Positions 1 to 10,246 of a DNA stretch of 62,275 nt are shown here, piece by piece. The position numbers and the translations under genes were made by a program. Every line of letters begins with the position of its first letter. Within the stretch, counting starts at the first letter, position 1. Origin of the DNA: Prevotella heparinolytica (GTDB taxonomy: Bacteria > Bacteroidota > Bacteroidia > Bacteroidales > Bacteroidaceae); NCBI RefSeq assembly GCF_004342845.1, contig NZ_SLXB01000024.1, forward strand, positions 1-62,275, written 5' to 3'. The notes beneath the pieces were generated by a model that saw only the letters and a program-made list of their open reading frames with translations, ran no database searches and was not told the origin of the DNA.

Positions 1-179
1 TACAGCCTAAAAATCAAAAATATAGACTGCAGGTGAGCCAATATTGCTCAAAAACAAGAATGATAGAGAATGGGGTAAGGTTTTGCAGAGGTCTCAATCT
101 GTCAATGGCATTCATTTTGCCATTCTGAAAATGAAGATGCGGATGGCAAGCCGCATCTCCGTGAGGGTAACTCATGCCT
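1..179. other. Left-edge non-coding stretch with a small hairpin
   Basis: No credible gene is seen here. Positions 136-157 form a 7-bp perfect hairpin (GATGCGG / CCGCATC) just past the stop of the minus-strand operon, followed on the minus strand by a modest T-rich stretch. It could be a weak terminator for that operon. A second small hairpin (AATGGCA / TGCCATT) lies just left of it. Confidence 0.4.
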
Positions 180-719
180 TCAGCCTTGCAATGTGATGAT
201 CTCGTCCATGCGGACATCGAACGGTTCGGCCGGAACTTCTTCTACAAGCTGATAGGGGAAGCAGATGCCCGCTTTGTAGGCAGAGGGAATGCGCGGCAGG
301 AGGCGGTCATAATATCCTTTTCCGCGTCCCAGCCGATTACCATTGCGATCGAATGCTACGCCGGGAATCAGAACGAAGTCGATGCTCTCGTAGCGGGTGA
401 AAGGTTCTCCCGTAGGTTCTTCGATACCGTATGCACCCGGTGCAAGATCTTCCGGCCCGGTGTACAGCCGCAACTCCAAATCATCTCCTGCAACTACCGG
501 AAGCAGTATTTGCTTGACGTGGCTCCATTTCCGGATAAAGTCATGCGTATCCACTTCATCTTTCAGAGAGTGGTAGAGCAGTACGGTATTTGCCGCTCTG
601 AAAGCCGGATGTGTTTCGAGGGCGGCAAGTATTTCAGCAGACTGATGCGTAGCGGAAACTTGGTGTTGCGCTTTTAATAAAGCTACCTGTTTGCGCAGTT
701 CTTTTTTTCTTTCCATCAT
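180..719 (-). CDS. 5-formyltetrahydrofolate cyclo-ligase
   Basis: Cytosolic enzyme that uses ATP to convert 5-formyl-THF to 5,10-methenyl-THF, returning a storage folate to one-carbon metabolism. The 179-residue length is normal for the family. The C-terminal half shows the hallmark block PGVAFD...LGRGKGYYD, which forms the nucleotide/substrate site. Two ATGs lie in tandem (719 and 716). I chose 719 because GGAGGAG sits 7 nt upstream of it, inside the end of the S41 protease gene. The two genes overlap by 86 nt in different frames, so translational coupling is likely. It is the last gene of a minus-strand operon that also holds a dCMP deaminase, linking it to thymidylate and folate metabolism. 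Confidence 0.93.
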   Translation of the reverse strand: MMERKKELRKQVALLKAQHQVSATHQSAEILAALETHPAFRAANTVLLYHSLKDEVDTHDFIRKWSHVKQILLPVVAGDDLELRLYTGPEDLAPGAYGIEEPTGEPFTRYESIDFVLIPGVAFDRNGNRLGRGKGYYDRLLPRIPSAYKAGICFPYQLVEEVPAEPFDVRMDEIITLQG

Positions 720-2376
720 GCTTTTTCTCCTCCATGATTGGAGATTCTTTTTCCGGAGCTTTTGGAAAAGCCTCGCCGTTTTCCAGAACTTCCAATGCTT
801 TTTTAACGGTCGGGTCGCTTTGGTTGATATAACGGATGTAGGATTCCCTGCCCAGAATGTTATAAATGATGTTGCCATACAGACTTCTTTCCAGCAACTT
901 GTAAGACTTGTTGATGAGAAGATTGCGTCTTTTTATGCCTTTGGAATCGGCAAAACGCACGAACTGTTCTATAATGCCTTGGTGGCGGAGATACTTCAAC
1001 AAACTTTCCTCATTTTCGTATTCGCTCAGCTTAGAGCGGTTACGGTCTGTGTATTGGAAACTGAATTGCAGAATCAGTCCTTTGTTGCTGACCTCTATCA
1101 TGTAAGAAGACACACCGGTAGTATCTTGTGGCACAAAGATGTCCGGCATGATGCCACCACCGCCATATACCACTCTTCCCAAGCCTGTGGAGTAGCGCAG
1201 ACTTTCGTCCATTTTGATACTGTCTTTTGAGAAAAATTCACCATGCTCGTAGCGGGTAATCCAGTCCATCTCATACCTGCTGTCTTTCCCGTTCTCGTAC
1301 GGACGTTGTATGCAGCGACCGGAGGGGGTGTAGTAGCGGGCAATGGTCAGACGGATGGCCGAACCGTCACTGAAGTCAATAGGTTGTTGCACCAGTCCCT
1401 TTCCGAAAGAACGGCGTCCCACAATGGTGCCTCGGTCATTGTCCTGAATGGCTCCTGCAAAGATTTCACTGGCAGAAGCCGAGCCTTCGTTCACCAGCAC
1501 CACCAATGGCATCTTCTGGCAACTACCTGTACCGTTGGCATACTCTTCCATACGGGGATATTTGCGGCCGTGAGTATATACAATCAGCTTCCCTTCCGGA
1601 AGAAATTCATTAACCATGCGCGTGGCGGCCTCCATATAGCCTCCGGTATTGTCGCGTAAATCAATAATCAGCCCTTTGCATTTTTCATGGCTTAATTGTG
1701 CAATGGCATTCAGCAACTCCGCATGTGTGGTGCGTCCGAACTTGCCGATTTGTATGTAACCAAAGTCTTTGTCTATCATATAGGCGGCATCGATGGTGTT
1801 TTGAGGGATATCGCCGCGGGTGATGGTGAAAGAAAGCAGATCCTTTTCTGTGCCGCGTTTTACGCCCAGCTTCACTTGGCTGCCTTTGGGTCCTTTCAGA
1901 TTACGCATCGCTTTTTCGTTGGTTACTCCTTTACCCACAAAGATGCTGTCATTGACCATCACAATCCGGTCGCCGGCCATCAAGCCTACTTTCTCGGAAG
2001 GGCCACCCGGAATGACACTGTTTACGTGTATCGTGTCTTCTTGAATAGTAAACTGAATGCCGATGCCGCTGAAGCTACCTTCGAGTTCGGAATTGACTTC
2101 TTCCAACTTTTGTGCCGGAATATAGGTGGAATGGGGGTCAAGTTCGGCCAATATCTGTGGCATGGCTTTCTCTACCAAGTCGGTCATGTTGACGGTATCG
2201 ACATATTGGTCGTCGATGACACGCAACAGTGCATTCAGCTTGTTGGACGAACTGTTTATGATGCCCAGTTTGTTGCCGGCAAAATGTCTTGCATAAAACG
2301 TTCCGATAAGGATTCCCACTACTACGCTGATTGCTATGATAAGCGGCATAAAGCGGGAAGTGTTTTTTGTACCCAT
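634..2376 (-). CDS. S41 family C-terminal processing peptidase (PDZ protease)
   Basis: Tail-specific serine protease of the CtpA/Prc class, anchored in the inner membrane and facing the periplasm. It has an N-terminal membrane segment (about residues 10-27, PLIIAISVVVGILIG), then a dimer/cap region, a PDZ domain (about 85-175) and the S41 catalytic domain. The catalytic Ser lies in NEGSASASEIFA and the Lys in SFGKGLVQQ. The length (580 aa) fits Bacteroidetes members with a C-terminal extension. The last 28 residues or so overlap the next gene and are Lys-rich and low-complexity, so they are probably a dispensable tail. Its substrates cannot be read from the sequence. It shares an operon with the dCMP deaminase upstream and the folate enzyme downstream. 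Confidence 0.92.
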   Translation of the reverse strand: MGTKNTSRFMPLIIAISVVVGILIGTFYARHFAGNKLGIINSSSNKLNALLRVIDDQYVDTVNMTDLVEKAMPQILAELDPHSTYIPAQKLEEVNSELEGSFSGIGIQFTIQEDTIHVNSVIPGGPSEKVGLMAGDRIVMVNDSIFVGKGVTNEKAMRNLKGPKGSQVKLGVKRGTEKDLLSFTITRGDIPQNTIDAAYMIDKDFGYIQIGKFGRTTHAELLNAIAQLSHEKCKGLIIDLRDNTGGYMEAATRMVNEFLPEGKLIVYTHGRKYPRMEEYANGTGSCQKMPLVVLVNEGSASASEIFAGAIQDNDRGTIVGRRSFGKGLVQQPIDFSDGSAIRLTIARYYTPSGRCIQRPYENGKDSRYEMDWITRYEHGEFFSKDSIKMDESLRYSTGLGRVVYGGGGIMPDIFVPQDTTGVSSYMIEVSNKGLILQFSFQYTDRNRSKLSEYENEESLLKYLRHQGIIEQFVRFADSKGIKRRNLLINKSYKLLERSLYGNIIYNILGRESYIRYINQSDPTVKKALEVLENGEAFPKAPEKESPIMEEKKHDGKKKRTAQTGSFIKSATPSFRYASVC

Positions 2377-2520
2377 GATGTTTATTTACTATTTTGTTGT
2401 TTGCAACTTACTACTTTCAATCTGCGGTTTGCTGTTTGTGGCTTTATTGCTTACGATTTGCGATTTGTCTGCCCATCGTTCTGCTTCCGTCGCTTATCAC
2501 TAACCGCTAATCACTGTCCA

Positions 2521-2955
2521 TTAATCGTTTCCAATAAATACCACTTCAATCCCTGCTCGTTTCAACAGTTCGATGCCATCTTCCAAACGGTATTTCTCGG
2601 AATAGACCACCCGTTTGATGCCCGCTTGAATAATTAGTTTGGAACATTCTATGCAGGGAGAGGCGGTGACATACATCGTGGCGCCGTCGCTGCTGTTGTT
2701 TGAACGGGCAATCTTGGTGATGGCGTTGGCTTCCGCATGAAGCACATAGGGCTTGGTGATATTATCCTCGTCTTCACATACGTTCTCGAAACCGGAAGGA
2801 GTACCGTTGTAACCGTCAGAGATAATCATTTTGTCTTTTACAATGAGTGCTCCCACTTGGCGTCGTTTGCAGTATGAGTTTTCAGCCCAGATGCTTGCCA
2901 TGCGTATGTAACGTTTGTCCAATGCTTCTTGTTTATCTTTTGCAGAATCGTCCAT
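2521..2955 (-). CDS. Deoxycytidylate (dCMP) deaminase
   Basis: Zinc enzyme of the cytidine/deoxycytidylate deaminase superfamily (ComEB-like) that converts dCMP to dUMP, the substrate of thymidylate synthase. The 144-residue protein carries both zinc-site motifs: LHAEANAI (His ligand and catalytic Glu) and PCIECSKLI (the two Cys ligands). It starts 12 nt after the DUF4847 gene ends, so the two are surely cotranscribed. The 144-bp gap to the S41 gene downstream is not typical of the rest of this operon and holds a low-complexity stretch rich in CACTAACCGCTAATCAC-like sequence, which resembles arrays near 48.0 and 51.8 kb. Confidence 0.93.
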   Translation of the reverse strand: MDDSAKDKQEALDKRYIRMASIWAENSYCKRRQVGALIVKDKMIISDGYNGTPSGFENVCEDEDNITKPYVLHAEANAITKIARSNNSSDGATMYVTASPCIECSKLIIQAGIKRVVYSEKYRLEDGIELLKRAGIEVVFIGND

Positions 2956-2967
2956 GATTTCTTATGC

Positions 2968-3483
2968 TTATCTTTTACGGGAGAATCCCATTACCCGAAT
3001 TGTGTTTCCGTCTTTAAAAAAGAGAGTTAAAGAATTAGCATTCCCTTCGTATTGATAGACGGTTTTCAGTCCCTTGATGAACGCGTTGGCTAAGGCATCG
3101 CTTTCAGAACCTTTTATATCCGGGTGGAGTGTCACCGTCTGCGACTTTCCATTGGCGCTCCAGCTACCGCTGAAACTCGAGCGGATGCCTTGTCCGCTGA
3201 TTCTTGCTCCCATTAGTTCACCGTTCAGTTCGGAACCTTCGAAAATCAGGGTGAAGTTATCTTCTACCTTTAATGCTTCTTTGCTGCTGTTGGCGGCTTT
3301 CTCGTCTTGCCACAGGCCGGGATAAAATTGTGCGCTGCTGCCTTCGTTAGTCAAACGACTGAGTTTCCATGTCTTACCGGTGAAAACTTCTATGACGTCA
3401 TCCTTGTTGTTGCATCCACTCAGCATAGGAAGCAGAGAGAGAACAAACAGAATGCAGCCGATGTGTCTTGTTCTGTTTATCAT
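2968..3483 (-). CDS. DUF4847 family lipoprotein
   Basis: Small predicted lipoprotein of Bacteroidales, function unknown. The start at 3483 was chosen because its ATG overlaps the TGA of the upstream M3 peptidase gene (ATGA). The protein then begins with a clean lipoprotein signal (MINRTRHIGC...) ending in the lipobox LSGC, followed by Asn-Asn-Lys. The mature part (about 150 aa) resembles DUF4847, a small beta-rich fold near the META/heat-shock type (TGKTWKLSRL near the N-terminus). An in-frame extension to 3678 would run into the peptidase gene and bury the signal peptide, so it was rejected. The tight coupling suggests a role linked to the envelope peptidases around it, but this is inference. 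Confidence 0.8.
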   Translation of the reverse strand: MINRTRHIGCILFVLSLLPMLSGCNNKDDVIEVFTGKTWKLSRLTNEGSSAQFYPGLWQDEKAANSSKEALKVEDNFTLIFEGSELNGELMGARISGQGIRSSFSGSWSANGKSQTVTLHPDIKGSESDALANAFIKGLKTVYQYEGNANSLTLFFKDGNTIRVMGFSRKR

Positions 3484-5564
3484 TTTCTTATGCCATTTCT
3501 GATTAATAATGCTTCGATTGTAGGTTCTTGTCCACGGAACCGCTTGTAGAGCGTCATAGGATGTTCTATGCCGCCTTTTGAGAGGATGTTCTCGCGGAAA
3601 GAATCGGCTACTTCTTGATTGAAGATACCTTTTTGCTTGAACAGAGAGAATGCATCGGCATCCAATACCTCCGCCCATTTGTAGCTGTAATACCCGGCAG
3701 AGTATCCTCCGGCAAAGATGTGGGAGAATTGTGTACTCATGCAGGCTTCCTCAACTACAGGAAGTATTTGCGCTTTTTCCCACGCTTTCTTTTCGTATGT
3801 TTTCACATCGCCGTCGAAAGGAGTATTACGTGTGTACCATCCCATATCGAGCAAACCAAAGCTGACTTGTCTCAGGCAGGCATTGGCAACATTGAAGTTT
3901 GCGGAGTCTGTGATGCGCTGTACCAATTCGTCGGGTATCAATTCTCCGGTTTGGTAGTGGCGGGCAAAGGTATGCAAGAAGTCTTTCTCGATGGCGAAGT
4001 TTTCCATGATTTGAGAAGGGAGCTCCACAAAATCCCAATAAACGTTGGTTCCGCTTAAACTTTCGTAAGTGGTATTGGCAAATATGCCATGCAGGCTGTG
4101 GCCAAACTCATGCAAGAATGTCTCTACTTCATCGAAAGTGAGCAAAGCGGGCTTTTCGGCTGTAGGTTTGGTGAAGTTCATCACGATGGATATATGCGGG
4201 CGACTATTCTCGTCGCTGTTCTCGGATATCCATTGCCCCTTGTAGCTTGTCATCCATGCGCCCGCACGTTTGCTTGCTCTGGGGTGAAAATCTGTATAGA
4301 GCACAGCAAGGAACTTACCATCCTTGTCGAATACTTCGTAGGCATCCACGTCTTTGTGGTAAACGGGGATTGTAGGATTTTTCTTGAAAGTGATGCCATA
4401 CAAACGGGTTGCTAATCCGAAGACGCCTTCCTTTACCTTGCTTAACTCGAAATAGGAACGTAGCATCTCGTCGTTGATGTTGAACTTCTTATTCTTCAGC
4501 TTGTGGGAATAGTAGGCCCAATCCCATGGCATCAAGGTGAAACTGTCTCCTTGCTCTTGGTGTGCCAATGCCTGTACCTCTGCATACTCTTGTTTGGCTG
4601 TGGGGCTATACGCTTCCAGTAGCTGGTTAAGTAGTTTGTACACGGCATCGCTGTTTTGAGCCATGCGTTCCTGCAGGTTGTATGCGGCGAAGTTGTCGTA
4701 GCCCAATAAACGCGCTATCTCCAAACGGACATTGACTAGTTTTTTTACAATCTCCAGATTGTTGTAAGCATTGTCATGGGTACATTTAGTGTTGTAGGCC
4801 ATGTAAAGTTCACGACGTAGCTGACGGTTGTCGGCATACATCATGAAGGGACCATAGCTTGGGGCTTGCAGGGTGAATATCCAACCTTCAGTTGCTGCTT
4901 CTTTGGCTGCTTCTATTGAACTTTCCGGCAGGCCTGCCAACTGTGATTTATCAGTGATGACCATTCGATAGGAGTTTGTCTCTTTCAGGTTGTTGTCACT
5001 GAATTGCAATGTAAGCAGGCTGAGTTCCTTGGATAAAGCACGGTATTTCTCTTTGGCTTCTCCTTGCAGGTTTGCCCCGTTGCGTACAAAACCATTGTAA
5101 ACCTCTTCCAGCAGTTTCTGTTGTTCGGTGGACAAAGCTTCTTTGTTGCGTTGCTCATAAACGATCTTGATGCGCGCAAACAGTTTTTCGTTCATGCTGA
5201 TATTGTTGGCATGTTCGCTCATCAGAGGCATGATTGCCTTGGCAAGTTCCTGCAACTCGTCGTTGGTCTCTGCACTGAGCAGATTACCGAATACGGTGCT
5301 GACGCGTTGAAGCATCTCGCCGGATTTCTCGTAAGCCAGCACGGTGTTGGCAAAAGTTGGAGTTTCGGGGTTTGTAATGATGGCTTCTATTTCTGCATTT
5401 TGTCTGCGGATGCCTTCGTTTATGGCAGGTTGGTAATCTTCTGTTTTTATCTTGTTGAAGGGAACAACTCCGTGCAACGTGGAGTATGGCTCAAAAAATA
5501 TATTTTGTGATGATAGGTTGTTCATAAAACAGAGTAATATAAAAGTTAGTATATTCTTTCTCAT
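3480..5564 (-). CDS. M3 family metallopeptidase (peptidyl-dipeptidase Dcp-like)
   Basis: Zinc oligopeptidase of the M3 family, probably a peptidyl-dipeptidase that removes C-terminal dipeptides in the periplasm. The metal site is seen as FLHEFGHSLHG (HExxH), and the downstream helix that supplies the third ligand is present. I chose the start at 5564 (MRKNILTFILLCFMNNLSSQ) because it gives a good signal peptide and the normal length (694 aa). The longer frame to 5744 runs antisense into the gap gene's 3' end and terminator. It is the first gene of the minus-strand operon, and the DUF4847 ATG overlaps its stop. I see no strong promoter motif right upstream. Confidence 0.92.
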   Translation of the reverse strand: MRKNILTFILLCFMNNLSSQNIFFEPYSTLHGVVPFNKIKTEDYQPAINEGIRRQNAEIEAIITNPETPTFANTVLAYEKSGEMLQRVSTVFGNLLSAETNDELQELAKAIMPLMSEHANNISMNEKLFARIKIVYEQRNKEALSTEQQKLLEEVYNGFVRNGANLQGEAKEKYRALSKELSLLTLQFSDNNLKETNSYRMVITDKSQLAGLPESSIEAAKEAATEGWIFTLQAPSYGPFMMYADNRQLRRELYMAYNTKCTHDNAYNNLEIVKKLVNVRLEIARLLGYDNFAAYNLQERMAQNSDAVYKLLNQLLEAYSPTAKQEYAEVQALAHQEQGDSFTLMPWDWAYYSHKLKNKKFNINDEMLRSYFELSKVKEGVFGLATRLYGITFKKNPTIPVYHKDVDAYEVFDKDGKFLAVLYTDFHPRASKRAGAWMTSYKGQWISENSDENSRPHISIVMNFTKPTAEKPALLTFDEVETFLHEFGHSLHGIFANTTYESLSGTNVYWDFVELPSQIMENFAIEKDFLHTFARHYQTGELIPDELVQRITDSANFNVANACLRQVSFGLLDMGWYTRNTPFDGDVKTYEKKAWEKAQILPVVEEACMSTQFSHIFAGGYSAGYYSYKWAEVLDADAFSLFKQKGIFNQEVADSFRENILSKGGIEHPMTLYKRFRGQEPTIEALLIRNGIRK

Positions 5565-5601
5565 GGCGGTCGGTTTTTCTAATGAATAGTTCGCAAAATT
5601 G

Positions 5602-5646
5602 CAAAAAAAAATGGCGACTTCTATAGAAGCCACCATTTTTTTATTA
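5602..5646. terminator. Bidirectional intrinsic terminator between gap and the M3 operon
   Basis: A long A-run, then ATGGCGACTTCTATAGAAGCCACCAT-type symmetry (near-perfect inverted repeat around CTTCTATAGAAG) and a long T-run. It sits 15 nt past the gap stop codon and ends gap transcription on the minus strand. Confidence 0.8.
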
Positions 5647-5661
5647 TTTTCTAACTGTATA

Positions 5662-6708
<1,047 letters not shown>

Positions 6709-6753
6709 TCAAATATCTCTCACATTAAAAATGCATTTTTTTTATTTTGCGGT

Positions 6754-6762
6754 GCAAAAGTA
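6754..6762 (-). promoter_or_regulatory. Bacteroides -7 box for gap
   Basis: On the minus strand the sequence is TACTTTTGC, an exact match to the Bacteroides -7 element TAnnTTTGY, about 80 nt upstream of the gap start. No good TTTG box is seen at the -33 spacing. Confidence 0.55.
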
Positions 6763-6813
6763 CGAAATTGTTTTTATATTCGCATTGAAAATCATAATTA
6801 AATAATTGAAAAG

Positions 6814-7245
6814 ATGGGAAAAAGTTCATTTTTGCAGGAGTTTAAGGCCTTTGCCATGAAGGGAAATGTGGTAGACATGGCTGTCGGTGTAATCATTGGC
6901 GGAGCGTTCGGGAAGATTGTTTCTTCCATAGTAGCTGATGTGATTATGCCTCCTATCGGGTTGCTGGTAGGTGGCGTGAATTTTACGGACTTGAAGTGGG
7001 TGATGAAATCTGCCGAGATGGTGAATGGAGAAGAGGTTGCTGCCGTAACGTTGAATTATGGCAACTTTTTGCAGGCAACCTTCGACTTTCTGATCATCGC
7101 TTTCTCTATCTTCTTGTTTATAAAATTAATTGCCAAGTTGGGCGAAAAGAAGAAGAAGGAAGAAGCTCCGGCTGCTTCTCCTGCACCGACGAAAGAAGAG
7201 GTGCTGCTGACGGAAATCCGTGATTTGTTGAAAGAGAAAAAGTAA
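6814..7245 (+). CDS. mscL: Large-conductance mechanosensitive channel MscL
   Basis: Inner-membrane pore that opens under hypo-osmotic shock to release solutes. The 143-residue protein has the conserved N-terminal amphipathic helix and first pore helix ([21 protein letters not shown], about residues 12-32), a periplasmic loop ([14 protein letters not shown]) and the second transmembrane helix ([15 protein letters not shown]). It ends in a charged Lys/Glu-rich cytoplasmic tail. It is a single gene followed by a strong terminator and diverges from gap. Confidence 0.97.
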   Translation: MGKSSFLQEFKAFAMKGNVVDMAVGVIIGGAFGKIVSSIVADVIMPPIGLLVGGVNFTDLKWVMKSAEMVNGEEVAAVTLNYGNFLQATFDFLIIAFSIFLFIKLIAKLGEKKKKEEAPAASPAPTKEEVLLTEIRDLLKEKK

Positions 7246-7308
7246 ATTCACTCCTGCATAGCGGTGCTCCATTCCTGACGCAAGGTCCGTCAGGACTTAT
7301 TTTAATCT

Positions 7309-7360
7309 GTCGTGCCCTATACGCTTTTCGTGTGGAGAGTGTATAGGGCACGACTTTTAT
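7309..7360 (+). terminator. Intrinsic terminator of mscL
   Basis: A perfect 14-bp stem (GTCGTGCCCTATAC at 7309-7322 with its complement at 7341-7354) followed by TTTTAT. It lies 64 nt after the mscL stop. Confidence 0.85.
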
Positions 7361-7376
7361 CTCCCTCCCCCCCCCT

Positions 7377-7464
7377 CCGCACTTCGTCGTCCGCAACTCC
7401 GCACTTCGTCGTTCGTAAGCCCGCACTTCGTCACCCGTAAGCCCGCACTTCACCGTCTGCAATC
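7377..7464. repeat. Degenerate tandem array, 4 x 22 bp
   Basis: Four consecutive 22-bp units begin at 7377, 7399, 7421 and 7443. Each starts with CCGCACTTC; the first reads on as GTCGTCCGCAACT. The period is exact with no indels, while the 3' half of the unit drifts. It is non-coding and lies between the mscL terminator and guaA. Confidence 0.85.
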
Positions 7465-7870
7465 TCACACCTTGCAACCGTTGCGCCCTCACGTTACGAC
7501 GCATACGGTGTGGCGTTCCTCCACCTCCTCCACCTTAAGAGGAGGAATTATATGGAGGAGGTATTTTCTTTTCTCTTCTTCTCTATTCTTTTCTTCTCTC
7601 GCGCGCGCGAGGAGAGACCCGCACGATAACTCGCTAATAGGCTGCATGTTATCCCGCTTTTTGCCGCTTTCCGGACTGCTTGCCGACTGCGAGTCAGCAG
7701 GCAATCGGCAGGCAGTCGGCTACAAGTCCGTCCGGAGTCGCTGCGCAAGCTTCGGACACTTCCGCAGCAGCGGCAGGAGAAGTTGCCGCCTGAAAATCCC
7801 CGTCCTCTTCTGCAAGCGAGCAGGTATCATATTTTGGGAGGGTTATATTATTAGGTTATGTTTTTTTTCT
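7465..7870. other. Structured intergenic region upstream of guaA
   Basis: No gene is supported here. The stretch holds a short hairpin around the CCTCCTCCACC...GAGGAGG purine/pyrimidine block near 7530-7560, a GCGCGCGC run near 7600 and a long imperfect hairpin at 7671-7719 (arms rich in GCCGACTGC and GGCAGGCAGTCGG). The small reading frames here look like by-products of this composition. Confidence 0.6.
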
Positions 7871-7879
7871 TACTTTTGC
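7871..7879 (+). promoter_or_regulatory. Bacteroides -7 box for guaA
   Basis: TACTTTTGC, an exact TAnnTTTGY match 31 nt upstream of the guaA ATG. No TTTG is found at the usual -33 distance. Confidence 0.55.
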
Positions 7880-7909
7880 ACTTCATAAAGAAAACCATAA
7901 CGATTTGAT

Positions 7910-9463
7910 ATGCAAGAAAAAATTGTAATTCTTGATTTTGGTTCGCAAACCACGCAACTTATAGGTCGCCGTCTGCGCGAACTGAATGTCTATTGCGAAA
8001 TTGTACCTTACAACAAATTTCCATATGGAGATGCGAGTGTAAAAGGAGTTATCCTTTCGGGTAGCCCCTTTTCTGTTTATGACGAGAGTGCGTTCAAGGT
8101 AGATTTGAGTGGAATTCGTGGGAAATACCCCATTTTGGGCATCTGTTACGGTGCGCAGTTCATTTCTTATAGCAACGGCGGAAGGGTAGAACCTGCAGGA
8201 ACCCGCGAATACGGGCGGGCGCATCTCAGTTTGTTCGACCCGGCAAATGTCCTGTTCAAAGGGGTTAAGCAGAACACACAGGTTTGGATGAGTCATGGAG
8301 ATACGATTACAGCTATTCCCGATAACTTCAAGGTCATAGCCTCTACGGATAAAGTGGCGATTGCCGCTTATCAGATACAGGGAGAAGATGTATGGGGCGT
8401 GCAGTTTCATCCGGAAGTATTCCATTCCGAAGACGGTACGCAGATGTTGCGTAACTTCGTTGTGGAGATTTGCGGATGTAGCCAGAGCTGGAGTGCGGCC
8501 TCGTTTGTAGATACCACGGTGGCAGAGTTGAAAGCGCAGCTTGGCAACGACCGTGTCATCTTGGGACTTAGCGGCGGTGTGGATTCCTCTGTGGCTGCCG
8601 TATTGCTGAATCGTGCCATCGGTAAGAATCTGACATGTATCTTCGTGGACCACGGTTTGCTCCGTAAAGACGAGTTCAAGAATGTGATGCACGATTATGA
8701 GTGCCTGGGTCTGAACGTGATTGGAGTAGATGCCAGCGAAAAGTTTTTCAAAGATTTGGAAGGCGTCACCGACCCTGAGAAGAAACGTAAGATTATCGGA
8801 CGCGATTTTATCGAAGTGTTCGATGCCGAAGCGCATAAAATTACCGATGCCCGCTGGTTGGCGCAAGGCACCATCTATCCCGACCGTATCGAAAGCCTGA
8901 ACATTACGGGTAAGACAATCAAGAGCCATCACAATGTGGGAGGCCTGCCCGAAGAGATGAATCTTAGGTTGTGCGAGCCGTTGCAATGGCTCTTTAAAGA
9001 CGAAGTTCGCCGTGTGGGGCGCGAATTGGGCATGCCCGAACATTTGATTACCCGCCATCCTTTCCCCGGGCCGGGACTGGCTGTTCGTATTCTGGGCGAT
9101 ATCACACGCGAGAAAGTACGCACGCTGCAAGAGGCCGATGATATTTTTATTCAGGGCTTGCGTGATTGGAAAGTGAAAGATGCCGATGGCAACGAAACCT
9201 CGCTTTACCATCAGGTATGGCAGGCAGGTGTTATCCTGCTGCCCGTGCAGAGTGTGGGGGTTATGGGCGACGAACGTACTTACGAGCGTGCCGTGGCTTT
9301 GCGTGCCGTTACCTCTACCGACGCCATGACGGCCGATTGGGCACATTTGCCTTACGAATTCTTGGGCAAAGTATCCAATGATATTATAAACAAGGTGAAA
9401 GGAGTGAATCGTGTGACGTATGATATCTCTTCAAAACCGCCCAGCACCATAGAGTGGGAATAA
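7910..9463 (+). CDS. guaA: GMP synthase (glutamine-hydrolysing)
   Basis: Makes GMP from XMP, ATP and glutamine in the cytosol. The N-terminal class I glutamine amidotransferase domain (about 1-190) has its nucleophile in [10 protein letters not shown] and the His/Glu pair in [11 protein letters not shown]. The ATP-pyrophosphatase domain follows with the P-loop LSGGVDSSV (about 222), then the dimerisation domain ends in KPPSTIEWE, the near-invariant C-terminus. The length of 517 aa is standard. It is monocistronic, with a -7 box upstream and a perfect-stem terminator downstream. Confidence 0.98.
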   Translation: MQEKIVILDFGSQTTQLIGRRLRELNVYCEIVPYNKFPYGDASVKGVILSGSPFSVYDESAFKVDLSGIRGKYPILGICYGAQFISYSNGGRVEPAGTREYGRAHLSLFDPANVLFKGVKQNTQVWMSHGDTITAIPDNFKVIASTDKVAIAAYQIQGEDVWGVQFHPEVFHSEDGTQMLRNFVVEICGCSQSWSAASFVDTTVAELKAQLGNDRVILGLSGGVDSSVAAVLLNRAIGKNLTCIFVDHGLLRKDEFKNVMHDYECLGLNVIGVDASEKFFKDLEGVTDPEKKRKIIGRDFIEVFDAEAHKITDARWLAQGTIYPDRIESLNITGKTIKSHHNVGGLPEEMNLRLCEPLQWLFKDEVRRVGRELGMPEHLITRHPFPGPGLAVRILGDITREKVRTLQEADDIFIQGLRDWKVKDADGNETSLYHQVWQAGVILLPVQSVGVMGDERTYERAVALRAVTSTDAMTADWAHLPYEFLGKVSNDIINKVKGVNRVTYDISSKPPSTIEWE

Positions 9464-9493
9464 GGCTTTCCTTTTAGGTATAAATTGATATGG

Positions 9494-9540
9494 ATTCCAC
9501 GGATCAAGTCAGTAAGAACAGGCTATCCGTGGAATTTTTA
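9494..9540. terminator. Terminator between guaA and the Crp-family gene
   Basis: Perfect 11-bp stem ATTCCACGGAT (9494-9504) / ATCCGTGGAAT (9525-9535) followed by TTTTTAT. It lies between two convergent genes and terminates guaA. Confidence 0.85.
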
Positions 9541-9557
9541 TCTGATGACGGCGCTGC

Positions 9558-10220
9558 TTATAAGAGTTTCTCCGCATCAGGGATAACGATTTCACCTCTA
9601 TGCAGTTCAAGCAGTCCTTTTTCCTGCATATTGTTCAGCGTTTTCGATACCCCCATGCGAGTATCGTTCATTACTTGGGCCAGAACTTCCATCTTAATTT
9701 TTAGTATTTTCTCTCCTGACGGACGCTCAATATGAGACAAAATAAAATTCTTGATATGCTTTTCAAGACTTTTGGCATTTCTTGTCCACAGGCGATTGTT
9801 TAAGTTCTGGGTGCGACTACTGATGACGTTTATATAATTCAGGCGGAATATCTCATATCTGAGGAGTTCGGTCGTGACAAAATCCTTGCTTACACTTACC
9901 GTATGTATTTCTGTCCGGGCTGTAAACGTTGAAACATAAACCGTGTTCATGCCGAATGGCGATTGCGGTTCTATAAGACAAGGGGCTTGGAAATACTCCG
10001 TGAAACTGTATGACATATCCTTGGATAAAGTAGTTGAAGCAACTTCTCCTTTCAAAATGAATATTAGTCTATTGCATACATCACCGGCTTTTACGATGAC
10101 TTCACCGGCTTTGTGCTTTGTAAAGCTTAGTTTTATCTTTCCCAGAATGTTGGTGAAATCTTCCTGGGCGAGACCTTGGAAGAGCGGCAGTTGCAAGATG
10201 GTATCGAACATTGTATTCAT
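9558..10220 (-). CDS. Crp/Fnr family transcriptional regulator
   Basis: Predicted transcription factor of 220 aa with a cyclic-nucleotide-type beta-roll (about 20-110; KHKAGEVIVKAGDVCNRLIFILKGEV) and a C-terminal helix-turn-helix (about 165-210; LAQVMNDTRMGVSKTLNNMQ). The ligand is unknown. No CxxC-type Fe-S cysteine set is visible, so it is unlikely to be an Fnr-type oxygen sensor. The start at 10220 (MNTMFDTILQLPLF) was preferred to the longer form at 10250, whose first codons overlap the promoter-like TACTTTTGT. No target genes are evident nearby. Confidence 0.85.
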   Translation of the reverse strand: MNTMFDTILQLPLFQGLAQEDFTNILGKIKLSFTKHKAGEVIVKAGDVCNRLIFILKGEVASTTLSKDMSYSFTEYFQAPCLIEPQSPFGMNTVYVSTFTARTEIHTVSVSKDFVTTELLRYEIFRLNYINVISSRTQNLNNRLWTRNAKSLEKHIKNFILSHIERPSGEKILKIKMEVLAQVMNDTRMGVSKTLNNMQEKGLLELHRGEIVIPDAEKLL

Positions 10221-10246
10221 GATGGTTCTTTTCTTCTGGTTCGATG

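Noticed and set aside
634..878. Frameshift joining the S41 protease and cyclo-ligase
   Set aside because: Both proteins are complete with proper starts and stops; a ribosome site for the second lies in the overlap.
3484..3678. N-terminal extension of the DUF4847 protein
   Set aside because: It would overlap the M3 peptidase gene by about 195 nt and bury the lipoprotein signal; the ATGA overlap gives a natural start.
7883..9346. 487-aa minus-strand open frame
   Set aside because: It is the antisense shadow of guaA, which is complete and certain.
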